Counted from the stretch's first letter, positions 8,798 to 16,196 are shown. The stretch: DNA of 64,000 nt from an uncultured Acetatifactor sp. (GCA_947625675.1 CANQPH010000005.1:1-64000); one strand, 5' to 3'. Numbers and translations are program-made. Notes: generated by a model not told the origin, from the sequence alone.

Positions 8798-8886
8798 TCC
8801 GCAAAATAAGGGATTGATCCGCAAAATAAGAGATTGATCTGCAAAGAAGGGATTGATCTGTAAAAGAAGGATTGATCTCCAAAAGG
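8791..8886. repeat. 19-20-nt tandem repeat (five units) covering the GH2 stop codon
   Basis: The units are GGATTGATCCGCAAAATAAG at 8791 and again at 8811 (identical), then diverged copies at 8831, 8850 and 8869, the last fading into the HAD leader. The GH2 stop codon TGA lies inside the first unit, and each unit repeats an ATTGATC core and an A-rich tail. The array fills the whole space between GH2 and the HAD gene's ribosome binding site. Confidence 0.9.
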
Positions 8887-8910
8887 TTTTATCTTGGAAA
8901 GGAAATGGAA

Positions 8911-9756
8911 ATGGGCAAATTATCGGAATATCAGAAGAAAAAAGATTTTTTGGTCTGCGTGGACAGCGACGGCTGCGCCATGGATACCATGGATATCAAG
9001 CACATCCGCTGCTTCGGACCCTGCATGGTGGCGGAATGGGGCCTGGAGGAATGGGAACAGGAAATATTGGATCGTTGGAACGAGATCAACCTGTATTCCA
9101 TGACAAGAGGGATCAACCGTTTTAAGGGCCTGTCCATGGCGCTTCGGGAGATCCACGAGAAATACAGGCCCATCGAGGATCTGGATACATTGGTATCCTG
9201 GGTAGAAAAAAGCCCGGAACTTTCCAACAACGCCTTGCAGAAAGCCATAGAGGAGGATCCGGACAGCCGGATCCTCCCTAAGGCATATTCCTGGAGCAAG
9301 GCGGTGAACGCTTCCATCACGGAGCTGCCGGAGGAGGAGAAGCAGCCTTTTGAAGGGGTGAAGAAAGCATTGGCCTTCGCCCATGAGAAGGCGGACGTGG
9401 CCATCGTCTCCAGCGCCAACATCGATGCGGTGCTGGAGGAGTGGGAGCGATACGGTCTGCTTCCCTATACGGACATCGTGTTGGCCCAGGATGCGGGAAG
9501 CAAGGCTTTTTGCATCGGTGAATTGCTGAAGGCGGGCTATGCGCCGGAGCATGTGCTGATGTGCGGCGACGCTCCCGGGGATCTGGATGCGGCCAGGCAA
9601 AACGGCGTCTTCTATTATCCTATCATGGTGCGAAAGGAAAAGGAAAGCTGGGAAGAGTTCGTGGCGGAAGGAAGGGACAGGCTGTTTGCCGGTACCTATG
9701 CAGGCGCCTACCAGGAGAAAAAGATCCAGGAGTTTCTGCACAATTTAGGAGGTTGA
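8911..9756 (+). CDS. HAD-superfamily hydrolase
   Basis: A 281-residue cytoplasmic HAD phosphatase-like protein. Motif I is DFLVCVDSDGCAMDTMD (nucleophile and acid/base Asp pair). Motif II is VAIVSSANID, and motif IV is VLMCGDAPGDLDAA with the Mg-binding acidic residues. A helical cap of about 150 residues lies between motifs I and II, larger than in simple phosphoglycolate phosphatases. The start at 8911 (MGKLSEYQ) gives the best spacing from GGAAAGGA; ATG 8905 is an alternative. As the last gene of the GPH-GH3-GH2 group, it may dephosphorylate a sugar phosphate formed from the imported glycan. That role is inferred from position. Confidence 0.8.
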   Translation: MGKLSEYQKKKDFLVCVDSDGCAMDTMDIKHIRCFGPCMVAEWGLEEWEQEILDRWNEINLYSMTRGINRFKGLSMALREIHEKYRPIEDLDTLVSWVEKSPELSNNALQKAIEEDPDSRILPKAYSWSKAVNASITELPEEEKQPFEGVKKALAFAHEKADVAIVSSANIDAVLEEWERYGLLPYTDIVLAQDAGSKAFCIGELLKAGYAPEHVLMCGDAPGDLDAARQNGVFYYPIMVRKEKESWEEFVAEGRDRLFAGTYAGAYQEKKIQEFLHNLGG

Positions 9757-9775
9757 TGCGAAACTTAAGGTTTGA

Positions 9776-9832
9776 AGAAATATAAAAGATTTAAAGAGAT
9801 ACAAAAGATTTAAAGAAATATGAAAGGATTTT
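9776..9832. repeat. 19-nt AT-rich tandem repeat (three units)
   Basis: The units are AGAAATATAAAAGATTTAA (9776-9794), AGAGATACAAAAGATTTAA (9795-9813) and AGAAATATGAAAGGATTTT (9814-9832). The period is exactly 19 nt with two to four differences per unit. The array lies immediately downstream of the HAD gene. Confidence 0.85.
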
Positions 9833-9865
9833 TTCAAGGCATATATAAACGCTCGATATAGAAGT

Positions 9866-9895
9866 CAGGGCCCGGCATGTTTGGTGTCGGGCCCT
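9866..9895. terminator. Hairpin between the convergent HAD and MerR genes
   Basis: CAGGGCCCG pairs with CGGGCCCTG, and the stem extends by GCA/TGT pairs to about 12 bp with a short loop. It lies between two genes that face each other and could terminate both, but neither side has a long U-run, so efficiency is uncertain. Confidence 0.55.
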
Positions 9896-9934
9896 GGATC
9901 CTGTTTACCGAAGATCAATGATGGGGATGCGCAA

Positions 9935-10777
9935 TTAATAGAACGCTTCCAGGGCCTGTCCGAAAAATTTCGTAAAGCCTTCGCCATGTACGGAATCCAA
10001 TACCTTCTGCATCTTTTCATTTTCCTGGTATGCTTTCGCCACTTGAAGCATTAGGGTCCGGACGTCCTCCATCTGATAAAGTTTCTTAGAAAGAAAATCA
10101 TATTCTCCGATCAACTCTTTGACTTCGAAGGAATTTACGTCCTGTCCCTTTTTGGCCGCCAGCTTTTCCAGAACCTTGTCCATCCTTTCTTGAAAGGCCG
10201 GAATTAATTCGGAATTCCCGGGATTCTTGGAAGCTTCCAGGGCTTTCTCCTTGTCGCCGTACCACTCCACCACCTTCGCATAAATTTTCTGTGTCTCCTC
10301 ACTGGAAGCGTTTTTCAGGAAATGTTCTTTCCAGTTTTCCAGGGTTCCATATTGTTCCAGGAAAATAGACTTCTGTTCCTCCGTCATATTGGAGGACAGG
10401 GAGTTCCATAGTTCTTCCAGTTCTGTTTTGTTGAACACTTCAAAGTTCATGTCATCCTCTCCTTTCAAGATTCTGTCGATGTCGGCGATCAGCCGCTCCA
10501 GCCGCTCCTTTTTGGCCAAAAGCATCTTTTTCTGCATCTTGAGAATCTGCTCTTTGTTCAGGGCAGGATCTTCCAGGATTCTTTGAATTTCCCGAAGCGG
10601 GATGTCGAATTCCCGGAAAAACAGGATTTCCCGCAAGGTTTCCAGGGCTTCATCGTCATAAAGCCGGTATCCCGCTTCGCTTTTTTCCGTGGGCTTTAAC
10701 AGTCCGATTTCGTCATAATAGTGAAGTGCGCGCACGCTGATACCTGTAAGAGTGGAAATTTCTTTTACTGTTTTCAT
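9935..10777 (-). CDS. MerR-family regulator with TipAS-like sensor domain
   Basis: A 280-residue regulator. Residues 1-70 are a MerR winged helix-turn-helix (VKEISTLTGISVRALHYYDE, then GLLKPTEKSEAGYRLYDDEA). About 80-125 is the dimerising coiled coil (KMQKKMLLAKKERLERL). About 140-280 is a helical domain of the TipAS antibiotic-recognition type (ending FTKFFGQALEAFY). TipAS-domain MerR proteins sense thiopeptides and other hydrophobic drugs and activate their own promoter. The start at 10777 has AGGAGGT upstream. Its promoter at 10807-10837 has the 19-bp spacer and ACG..ACGTCA core of this group, supporting autoregulation. The ligand is unknown. Confidence 0.9.
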   Translation of the reverse strand: MKTVKEISTLTGISVRALHYYDEIGLLKPTEKSEAGYRLYDDEALETLREILFFREFDIPLREIQRILEDPALNKEQILKMQKKMLLAKKERLERLIADIDRILKGEDDMNFEVFNKTELEELWNSLSSNMTEEQKSIFLEQYGTLENWKEHFLKNASSEETQKIYAKVVEWYGDKEKALEASKNPGNSELIPAFQERMDKVLEKLAAKKGQDVNSFEVKELIGEYDFLSKKLYQMEDVRTLMLQVAKAYQENEKMQKVLDSVHGEGFTKFFGQALEAFY

Positions 10778-10806
10778 GGGGTTTTCTACCTCCTGTCCTT
10801 GAATCC

Positions 10807-10837
10807 ATATTACGCTATGACGTTCCGTGAGAGTCAA
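10807..10837 (-). promoter_or_regulatory. MerR-type promoter with 19-bp spacer (autoregulated)
   Basis: On the minus strand, TTGACT (10832-10837) and TAATAT (10807-10812) are separated by 19 bp, too long for unaided sigma-70 polymerase but standard for MerR activators. The spacer CTCACGGAACGTCATAGCG keeps the CTnACGnnACGTnA pattern known from Mta/TipAL-type operators. It lies 30 nt before the MerR start codon. Confidence 0.75.
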
Positions 10838-10910
10838 GAGGGAAAATAAAATTTTCCATTACATATGTAATATTTTTTCCAAGATTTTATAGAGAATTTG
10901 AAAAAATGGT

Positions 10911-11090
10911 TTGACAAACCCTTGGGAAGGGGTTTATTATGGAAACAGGTTCATAGAGTCTGGAAAATGTGAACCTGTGCAAAGGCGGCCTGCCTGTCGG
11001 CCGGAGGCGGCGTCTTTCTGTTTAGGAGTCTGTTGTGTCAGAGGACATATCGTCCGACGTTCCCAAACAGGTGATGAGTTGACAACAACA
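10911..11090 (+). ncRNA. Candidate structured transcript in the MerR-Rpn intergenic region
   Basis: The 422-nt gap 10778-11199 holds no convincing gene. A plus-strand promoter is visible: TTGACA (10911-10916), then TTATTA/TATTAT at 10934-10940. The spacer is filled by an AAACCC..GGGTTT inverted repeat. Downstream, ACAGGTTCA (10945-10953) pairs with TGAACCTGT (10970-10978), followed by a GGCC-rich hairpin (10987-11003). CTGTTT (11018) with AAACAG (11065) and GTTGTGTCA (11032) with TGACAAC (11080) interleave, as in a pseudoknot or two competing folds. It could be a small RNA or the leader of the Rpn operon. It is called from base pairing only. Confidence 0.35.
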
Positions 11091-11199
11091 TATTGATTGA
11101 AAACCGGGAATATGTTAAGGCTCTATTTTATTTTTGATGCTTAAAACAGGATTCGTCATGTATATTCCCAGGAACTATACTTTTACAAGGAGGATTTTT

Positions 11200-12174
11200 A
11201 TGAGGAATCAACAGCAATATGAATATCCGATCAAACAGGATAAAGAGTTAAATTATAGCTATTTTGACGCAACGGGGAAACTCGCTTACCAGCTTACAAA
11301 TGATTATTTATTTCGGGCCGTGATGCAAAAGTCCAATACAGCCCTGAAAGGTTTGATCTGTTCGCTGTTACATTTGAAAATGGAGGAAATCACGTCTGCT
11401 GTCATCAGTAACCCCATAGAACTGGGCGATTCCATCGATCAGAAGACTTATATTTTGGATATCAAGGTAGTTCTGAATGATCGGGTGAAATTGAATATTG
11501 AGCTGCAGGTACTGAACCAGGGAAATTGGCCGGAACGATCCATGGAATACCTCTGCCGCTCTTTCGATCAGGTTGCAAGAGGAAGGGATTATTTGGAAGC
11601 CATGCCGGTGGTGCAGATCGGAATTTTGGATTTTACCCTTTTTCCGGAGGTTCCGGAATTTTATGCCACTTATAAATTTATGAATGTAAAAAATTATTGG
11701 ATCTATAGTGACAAAGTGAGGATATCTGTGGTAGACTTAACGCAGATAGGGTTGGCTACGGAAGAGGATAAGTCTTATGGAATTGATCAATGGGCGAGGT
11801 TTTTTATCGCATCTACCTGGGAGGAAGTCAAAATGATGGCAAAGACGAGTGAATCCATGGAAGAAGCCGTGGAAACGATATATCGGCTGCTGGCAGACGA
11901 GAAGGTTCGCAGTCAGTGCGAGGCCAGAGAGGACTATTACAGGCAACAGCGGTATGTGCTGGGGCGCATGGAAGCTGCCGAGAAGAGGGAAGCGGAGGCT
12001 AATCGGAGGATGGCGGAGGCGGAGCAAAAGGCCGCTGAGGTTGAACAAAAAGCTGCGGAGGCGGAGCAAAAGGCTGTGGAAGCGGAGCGGAAATCGGCCA
12101 GGCTGCAGGAGCGCCTGGAAGAACTTCTGGCGGAGAACGAACGCCTGCGCAGACAGGCCGAAGGAAGGCAGTAG
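11200..12174 (+). CDS. Rpn/PD-(D/E)XK nuclease family transposase-like protein
   Basis: A 324-residue protein. The N-terminal 230 residues match the Rpn / PDDEXK_2 family: AYQLTNDYLFRAVMQ, then YILDIKVVLNDRVKLNIELQ, where Asp and Glu-x-Gln fit the PD-(D/E)XK core, then ERSMEYLCRSFDQ. Members are RecA-independent recombination nucleases, often multi-copy. From about residue 245 the chain is a long charged coiled coil with repeated AEAEQKAAEVEQKAAEAEQK units. The start at 11200 has AAGGAGGA upstream, six bases before the ATG. It is followed closely by the PrsA-like gene, possibly co-transcribed. Intact; activity not tested. Confidence 0.85.
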   Translation: MRNQQQYEYPIKQDKELNYSYFDATGKLAYQLTNDYLFRAVMQKSNTALKGLICSLLHLKMEEITSAVISNPIELGDSIDQKTYILDIKVVLNDRVKLNIELQVLNQGNWPERSMEYLCRSFDQVARGRDYLEAMPVVQIGILDFTLFPEVPEFYATYKFMNVKNYWIYSDKVRISVVDLTQIGLATEEDKSYGIDQWARFFIASTWEEVKMMAKTSESMEEAVETIYRLLADEKVRSQCEAREDYYRQQRYVLGRMEAAEKREAEANRRMAEAEQKAAEVEQKAAEAEQKAVEAERKSARLQERLEELLAENERLRRQAEGRQ

Positions 12175-12180
12175 ATTGGA

Positions 12181-13230
12181 ATGGGAAAATGGAGAGAGAA
12201 ATGTGTTGCGCTGGCCGGGGCCTGTCTTCTGGCGTTTGCCCTGATAGCCTGCGGCGGAGAAGGTTCCTCCAGGGTGGTTTTTACCACGGGACCCCGGGAA
12301 AATGAAGTGTTCCTGCTCAATGAAGAAGCCTGTACTCTTCCGGAGCTGATGGTCTATTTGGTGACGGTGCAGAATCAATATGAAAGTGTCTATGGGGAAG
12401 AAATCTGGAACGTCAGGCACGACGGAGAGACGCTGGAGGACAATGTGAAGGAGACGGTGCTGGCCCGCATCGCTCAGGTCAAGACCATGTATCTGCTGGC
12501 CCTGGAAAAAGGCGTGGAGCTGTCCGAGGCGGAAGAGAAAAAGGCGGAGTCTGCGGCCCGGGAATATTTTGATTCCCTGAACGAAAAAGAAGTGCAGACC
12601 ATGGGGGTGGATCTGGAGGCGATCCAGAACCTATACCGGCAGAACGCCATGGCGGACAAAGTGTACCAGCAGATCATTGCGGACGTCAATCCGGAGATCA
12701 GCGACGACGAGGCCAGGACCATCACGGTGCAGCACATTTTGATCAAAACCTATTATATGGACGGGGAAGAGAGAAGACCCTATTCCGAGGCGACCCAACA
12801 GGAAGCCCTGCAGAAGGCGGAGGAAATACGGGCCAAAGCGGTGAACGGGGAAGCGGAGTTTGAAGAATTAGCGGCCCAGTACAGCGAAGATCCCGTCATT
12901 ACCTACTCTTTCCGCAAGGGGGAAGCGGATCCGGCTTTTGAGGCGGCGGCCTATGATCTGGAGACGGGGGAGATCAGTTCCGTTGTGACCACGGGAGAAG
13001 GGTACCATGTTATCAAGTGCGTGAGCACCTTCGACCGCAAGGAAACGGACGCCAATAAGGTGAAGATCCTGGAGGAACGGAGAAGGGAGGCCTTTGAAGG
13101 GGAATACGATGCCTTTGTGGCTTCTCTGGTGCGGCAGCTGAATGACGGGCTGTGGGAAAGTGTTTCCCTGATCCGGGATCCGGAAGTGACCACTGCGGAC
13201 TTTTTCCAGGTCTATTCCAAGTATTTTTAG
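12181..13230 (+). CDS. PrsA/SurA-like peptidyl-prolyl isomerase lipoprotein
   Basis: A 349-residue exported lipoprotein. The signal peptide LAGACLLAFALIACGG has a lipobox ending at Cys 24. A SurA-type helical N-domain (about 40-160, with YLVTVQNQYESVYGEEIW) precedes a parvulin PPIase domain at about 180-285: VQHILIKTYYMDGEER, FEELAAQYSED and GEGYHVIKCV. It would help fold secreted proteins on the outer face of the membrane. It begins six bases after the Rpn stop with no strong ribosome binding site, suggesting coupling. Several such lipoproteins usually occur per Lachnospiraceae genome, so it should not be equated with the single B. subtilis PrsA. Confidence 0.88.
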   Translation: MGKWREKCVALAGACLLAFALIACGGEGSSRVVFTTGPRENEVFLLNEEACTLPELMVYLVTVQNQYESVYGEEIWNVRHDGETLEDNVKETVLARIAQVKTMYLLALEKGVELSEAEEKKAESAAREYFDSLNEKEVQTMGVDLEAIQNLYRQNAMADKVYQQIIADVNPEISDDEARTITVQHILIKTYYMDGEERRPYSEATQQEALQKAEEIRAKAVNGEAEFEELAAQYSEDPVITYSFRKGEADPAFEAAAYDLETGEISSVVTTGEGYHVIKCVSTFDRKETDANKVKILEERRREAFEGEYDAFVASLVRQLNDGLWESVSLIRDPEVTTADFFQVYSKYF

Positions 13231-13346
13231 GGCGACAATCCAAAGGTTTTAGGAAAAATGCAAGTTTTTTCTGGATGAAAATTCATTTTCATAAAAATTT
13301 TAGAATTGGGGAAAAGCCCATAAATAAGCCATTTTCGAGCCCATTG

Positions 13347-13373
13347 TTAGCACTCTCACAAAATGAGTGCTAA
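13347..13373. promoter_or_regulatory. CIRCE operator (HrcA binding site)
   Basis: A perfect TTAGCACTC - 9 nt - GAGTGCTAA inverted repeat, the full CIRCE consensus. The palindrome extends outward through ATTG/CAAT to about 16 bp per arm. It ends 8 nt before the -35 box of the putative htpG promoter, so HrcA bound here should repress htpG until heat shock. Confidence 0.95.
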
Positions 13374-13381
13374 CAATGGGC

Positions 13382-13410
13382 TTGACTTTTTCCGAAGTCG
13401 GTACTAAACT
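13382..13410 (+). promoter_or_regulatory. Sigma-A promoter of htpG
   Basis: TTGACT (13382-13387), 17 bp, TAAACT (13405-13410), immediately downstream of CIRCE. Transcription from here would give a leader of nearly 300 nt that contains the tandem hairpin repeats. Confidence 0.65.
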
Positions 13411-13515
13411 TGTTTTCAGTGAGCGGGATGTCTTATGAAGAGGTTGCGGCATGGAAGGTTTCCTGTCGGCGGCAGCTCCGTGCGCCCATGTGTATTAGTG
13501 CAGTGTCACAGGATT

Positions 13516-13680
13516 GCCCGTGATATGCAGGGGTATAAGTTTGAAAGCAAACTTTCAAACTACTTATTAATGCAGTATCACGGGCAGGCCCGTGATATGC
13601 AGGGGTATAAGTTTGAAAGCAAACTTTCAAACTACTTATTAATGCAGTATCACAGGTAAGCCTGTGATATGCAGGGGTAT
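13516..13680. repeat. 72-nt tandem hairpin repeats in the htpG leader
   Basis: Two full 72-nt units (13516-13587 and 13588-13659) and a partial third (13660-13680), with a diverged partial copy before the first. Each unit holds two hairpins: GTTTGAAAG-CAAA-CTTTCAAAC, and one spanning the unit junction, TATCACGGG..CCCGTGATA. At the last junction the stem changes on both sides to CACAGG..CCTGTG. The repeat ends about 28 nt before the htpG start codon, and the conserved GCAGGGGTATAA follows each junction hairpin. Confidence 0.92.
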
Positions 13681-13707
13681 AAAAATAGAAGAAAGGGATG
13701 TGTTTTT

Positions 13708-15939
13708 ATGGCGACAAGAAGTGGTAGTTTATCAATTAATAGTGAGAATATTTTTCCCATTATCAAGAAGTGGCTGTATTCCGATCATGACATTTTTTAC
13801 AGAGAACTGGTCTCCAACGGCTGCGATGCGGTGACCAAGCTGAAAAAGCTGGACATGATGGGAGAATATGCTTTGCCGGAAGGCTTCAAGGCCAGGATCG
13901 ACGTGGTGGTGGATCCGGAGAAGAAGACCCTGACCTTCTCGGACAACGGCCTGGGCATGACGGCGGACGAGGTGGAGGAATACATCAACCAGATCGCTTT
14001 TTCCGGCGCTTCGGATTTCATCGAGAAATATAAGGACAAGAGCAATGCGGATCAGATCATCGGGCATTTCGGCTTGGGCTTCTACTCCGCCTTCATGGTG
14101 GCGGACGAGGTGCACATCGATACCCTTTCTTATCAGGAAGGGGCCAAGGCTGTGCATTGGGAGTGCGACGGAGGCACGGAGTTTTCCATGGAGGAAGGGG
14201 ACCGTGCGGAAGTGGGCACCACTGTCACTCTGTTCCTGAACGAAGACTGTCTGGAGTTCTGCAACGAGTACAAAGCCAGAGAGGTGCTGAAGAAATATTG
14301 CGGCTTCATGCCTACGGAGATCTACCTGTCCAAGGCTGGCACCACCGAGACCCAGACCATCAAAGAAGACGAAAAGCTGCCGGATGACGTGGTGTTGGAG
14401 GTGATCGAGCCCGAGAAGAAGGAGAAGGCCTCTGAAGAGGGAAAGACCGAGGCCGGAGAATCCGGGGAGGATGCCTCCAAGGCCGCACCGGAAGAGCCCC
14501 GGAAGCTGAAGATCCGCAAGAGGCCGGAGCTGGTGAACGAGACCCAGCCTTTGTGGATGAAGCATCCCAACGAGTGCACCAGAGAGGAATATCTGGAATT
14601 TTACCGCAAGGTCTTCCAGGATTACAAGGAGCCCCTGTTCTGGATCCATCTGAACATGGATTATCCCTTCAACCTGAAGGGTATCCTGTACTTCCCCAAG
14701 ATCAACATGGAGTACGAATCCATCGAGGGCGTGATCAAGCTTTACAACAATCAGGTGTTCATTGCGGACAATATCAAGGAAGTGATTCCGGAGTTCCTGC
14801 TTTTGCTCAAGGGTGTGATCGACTGCCCGGATCTGCCGCTGAACGTCTCCAGAAGCGCTTTGCAGAACGACGGATTCGTGAAAAAGATTTCCGAATACAT
14901 CACCAAGAAGGTGGCCGACAAGCTGTCCGGCATGTGCAAGACCCAGAAGGACGAGTACGACAAGTATTGGGACGACATCAGCCCCTTCATCAAGTACGGC
15001 TGCCTGAGGGATGACAAGTTCTGTGAAAAGATGACGGACTACATTCTGTTCAAGAACCTGGACGGCAAATATCTCACCCTGCCGGAGTGCCTGGAAGTGA
15101 AGCCGGTGGATCCGGAGGCCGCTGAGGAAAAGGCGGAGGGTGCCGAGACGGCAGCTTCCGGAGAAGCGGAAGAGAAGAAGGCCGAGGGCGATGGGGCCGA
15201 GACCGGCAGCGCCAGGGATGAGAACGGCGAGACTGTGGAAGCGGAAGTGGTGAACGAAGAGCCGGAAGAGGCGGAGTCCGACGAAGAGGAGGAGGACGGA
15301 GAAGAAGGCAAGAAGAAGGAAAAGATCATCTACTACGTCACCGATGAACAGCAGCAGAGCCAGTACATCAATATGTTCAAGGCCGCCAAGATGGACGCCG
15401 TGATCCTGAACCACAACATCGACCAGCCCTTCATCACCCAGCTGGAGTCCAAGAACGAGGGCATCAAGTTCCTGCGGATCGATGCGGACGTGACGGAGTC
15501 CATGAAGGCCAAGACCTCCAAGAAAGCCGCCAAGGCCATGGAGGAGCAGGCGGAGAGCATCGGCAAGCTGATGAAGAAGGCTTTGAAGAACGACAAGCTC
15601 ACCGTGAAGGTGGAGAAGCTGAAGAACAAGAAGGTTTCCTCCGTGCTGACCCTGTCCGAGGAGAGCCGCCGCATGCAGGATATGATGAAGATGTACTCCA
15701 TGTCCGGCATGGACATGGGCGCTTTCGGCACGGAAGGGGAGACTTTGATCCTCAATGCCAACCATCCTCTGGTGCAGTACGTGACGGAGCATCAGGACGG
15801 CGAGCATGTGGAGATGATCTGTGAGCAGCTCTACGACCTGGCCAAGCTCCAGCAGGCGCCCCTGTCCCCGGAGGCCATGACCAGATTCGTAGCCCGCAGC
15901 AACGAGATCATGATGATGATTACAGCGTCAAAAGCGTGA
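13708..15939 (+). CDS. htpG: HSP90-family chaperone HtpG with acidic insertions
   Basis: A 743-residue HSP90, longer than the roughly 620-residue bacterial norm. The N-terminal GHKL ATPase domain has FYRELVSNGCDAVTK, FSDNGLGM and HFGLGFYSAFMV. Two charged insertions explain the extra length: about residues 234-264 between the N and middle domains, and about 467-540, a Glu/Ala/Gly-rich stretch ending DEEEEDGEEGKKKEK late in the middle domain. The HSP90 middle-domain motif LNVSRSALQND is intact. The start at 13708 is MATRSGSLSIN after AGAAAGGG; upstream codons lie in the repeats. The stop codon lies inside an inverted-repeat element. It assists protein folding in the cytoplasm, likely heat-inducible through CIRCE/HrcA. 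Confidence 0.95.
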   Translation: MATRSGSLSINSENIFPIIKKWLYSDHDIFYRELVSNGCDAVTKLKKLDMMGEYALPEGFKARIDVVVDPEKKTLTFSDNGLGMTADEVEEYINQIAFSGASDFIEKYKDKSNADQIIGHFGLGFYSAFMVADEVHIDTLSYQEGAKAVHWECDGGTEFSMEEGDRAEVGTTVTLFLNEDCLEFCNEYKAREVLKKYCGFMPTEIYLSKAGTTETQTIKEDEKLPDDVVLEVIEPEKKEKASEEGKTEAGESGEDASKAAPEEPRKLKIRKRPELVNETQPLWMKHPNECTREEYLEFYRKVFQDYKEPLFWIHLNMDYPFNLKGILYFPKINMEYESIEGVIKLYNNQVFIADNIKEVIPEFLLLLKGVIDCPDLPLNVSRSALQNDGFVKKISEYITKKVADKLSGMCKTQKDEYDKYWDDISPFIKYGCLRDDKFCEKMTDYILFKNLDGKYLTLPECLEVKPVDPEAAEEKAEGAETAASGEAEEKKAEGDGAETGSARDENGETVEAEVVNEEPEEAESDEEEEDGEEGKKKEKIIYYVTDEQQQSQYINMFKAAKMDAVILNHNIDQPFITQLESKNEGIKFLRIDADVTESMKAKTSKKAAKAMEEQAESIGKLMKKALKNDKLTVKVEKLKNKKVSSVLTLSEESRRMQDMMKMYSMSGMDMGAFGTEGETLILNANHPLVQYVTEHQDGEHVEMICEQLYDLAKLQQAPLSPEAMTRFVARSNEIMMMITASKA

Positions 15940-16092
15940 ATCCACGGTATGCTTGCATACCGGTGGGTGAGAAGCTTTATGACGCGCCCCAACATGAGGA
16001 AGAAGTGGGGCAGGGGCCCCATGGATTCCGAATGTTGGGTAGGATTGTGGAAGCTGCGAAGCAGCGTAACAATCCGTAATCACTTTTGACGC
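15925..16092. other. Four-helix (cloverleaf-like) inverted repeat at the htpG 3' end
   Basis: An outer stem, GCGTCAAAAG (15925-15934) with CTTTTGACGC (16083-16092), encloses three arms. Arm 1 (15942-15966) is CCAC/GGTATGC with GCATACC/GTGG. Arm 2 is CCCAACAT (15988-15995) with ATGTTGGG (16032-16039), and inside it TGGGGC/GCCCCA. Arm 3 is GGATTGT (16042-16048) with ACAATCC (16069-16075), and inside it GCTGC/GCAGC. The htpG stop codon (15937-15939) lies just inside the outer stem. No coding frame is apparent inside. It may be a small mobile element or a structured RNA. Confidence 0.7.
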
Positions 16093-16134
16093 CCGAATCA
16101 TGATGATATTGGCCAAGTAAGAATGAATCATTCA

Positions 16135-16184
16135 AAAAAGCTGCCGCCCTGACGGTTTGGATCGTCGGGGCGGCAGTTTTTTTG
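16135..16184. terminator. Bidirectional terminator between htpG and the ABC exporter
   Basis: CTGCCGCCC (16141-16149) pairs with GGGCGGCAG (16168-16176), and an inner GACG/CGTC stem closes the loop. The hairpin is preceded by six A and followed by at least seven T, so it can terminate transcription from both converging genes. Confidence 0.93.
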
Positions 16185-16196
16185 CAGCATCATCAA

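Noticed and set aside
6224..8824. 866-codon minus-strand open frame opposite GH3/GH2
   Set aside because: A product of GC-rich third positions in GH2; the GH2 catalytic motifs are on the plus strand and no family is recognisable on the other.
11200..12174. Active insertion sequence
   Set aside because: The Rpn-like protein belongs to a transposase-like nuclease family, but no terminal inverted repeats or target duplication were seen around it.
13435..13659. Possible 74-residue leader peptide across the 72-nt repeats
   Set aside because: The protein repeats only because the DNA repeats; it has no ribosome binding site and the DNA is better explained as hairpins.
13516..13680. CRISPR-like array
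   Set aside because: Units are contiguous 72-nt copies with no variable spacers, few in number, and no cas gene is present.
13732..15807. 691-codon minus-strand open frame opposite htpG
   Set aside because: A Leu/His-rich shadow of htpG with no start signal.
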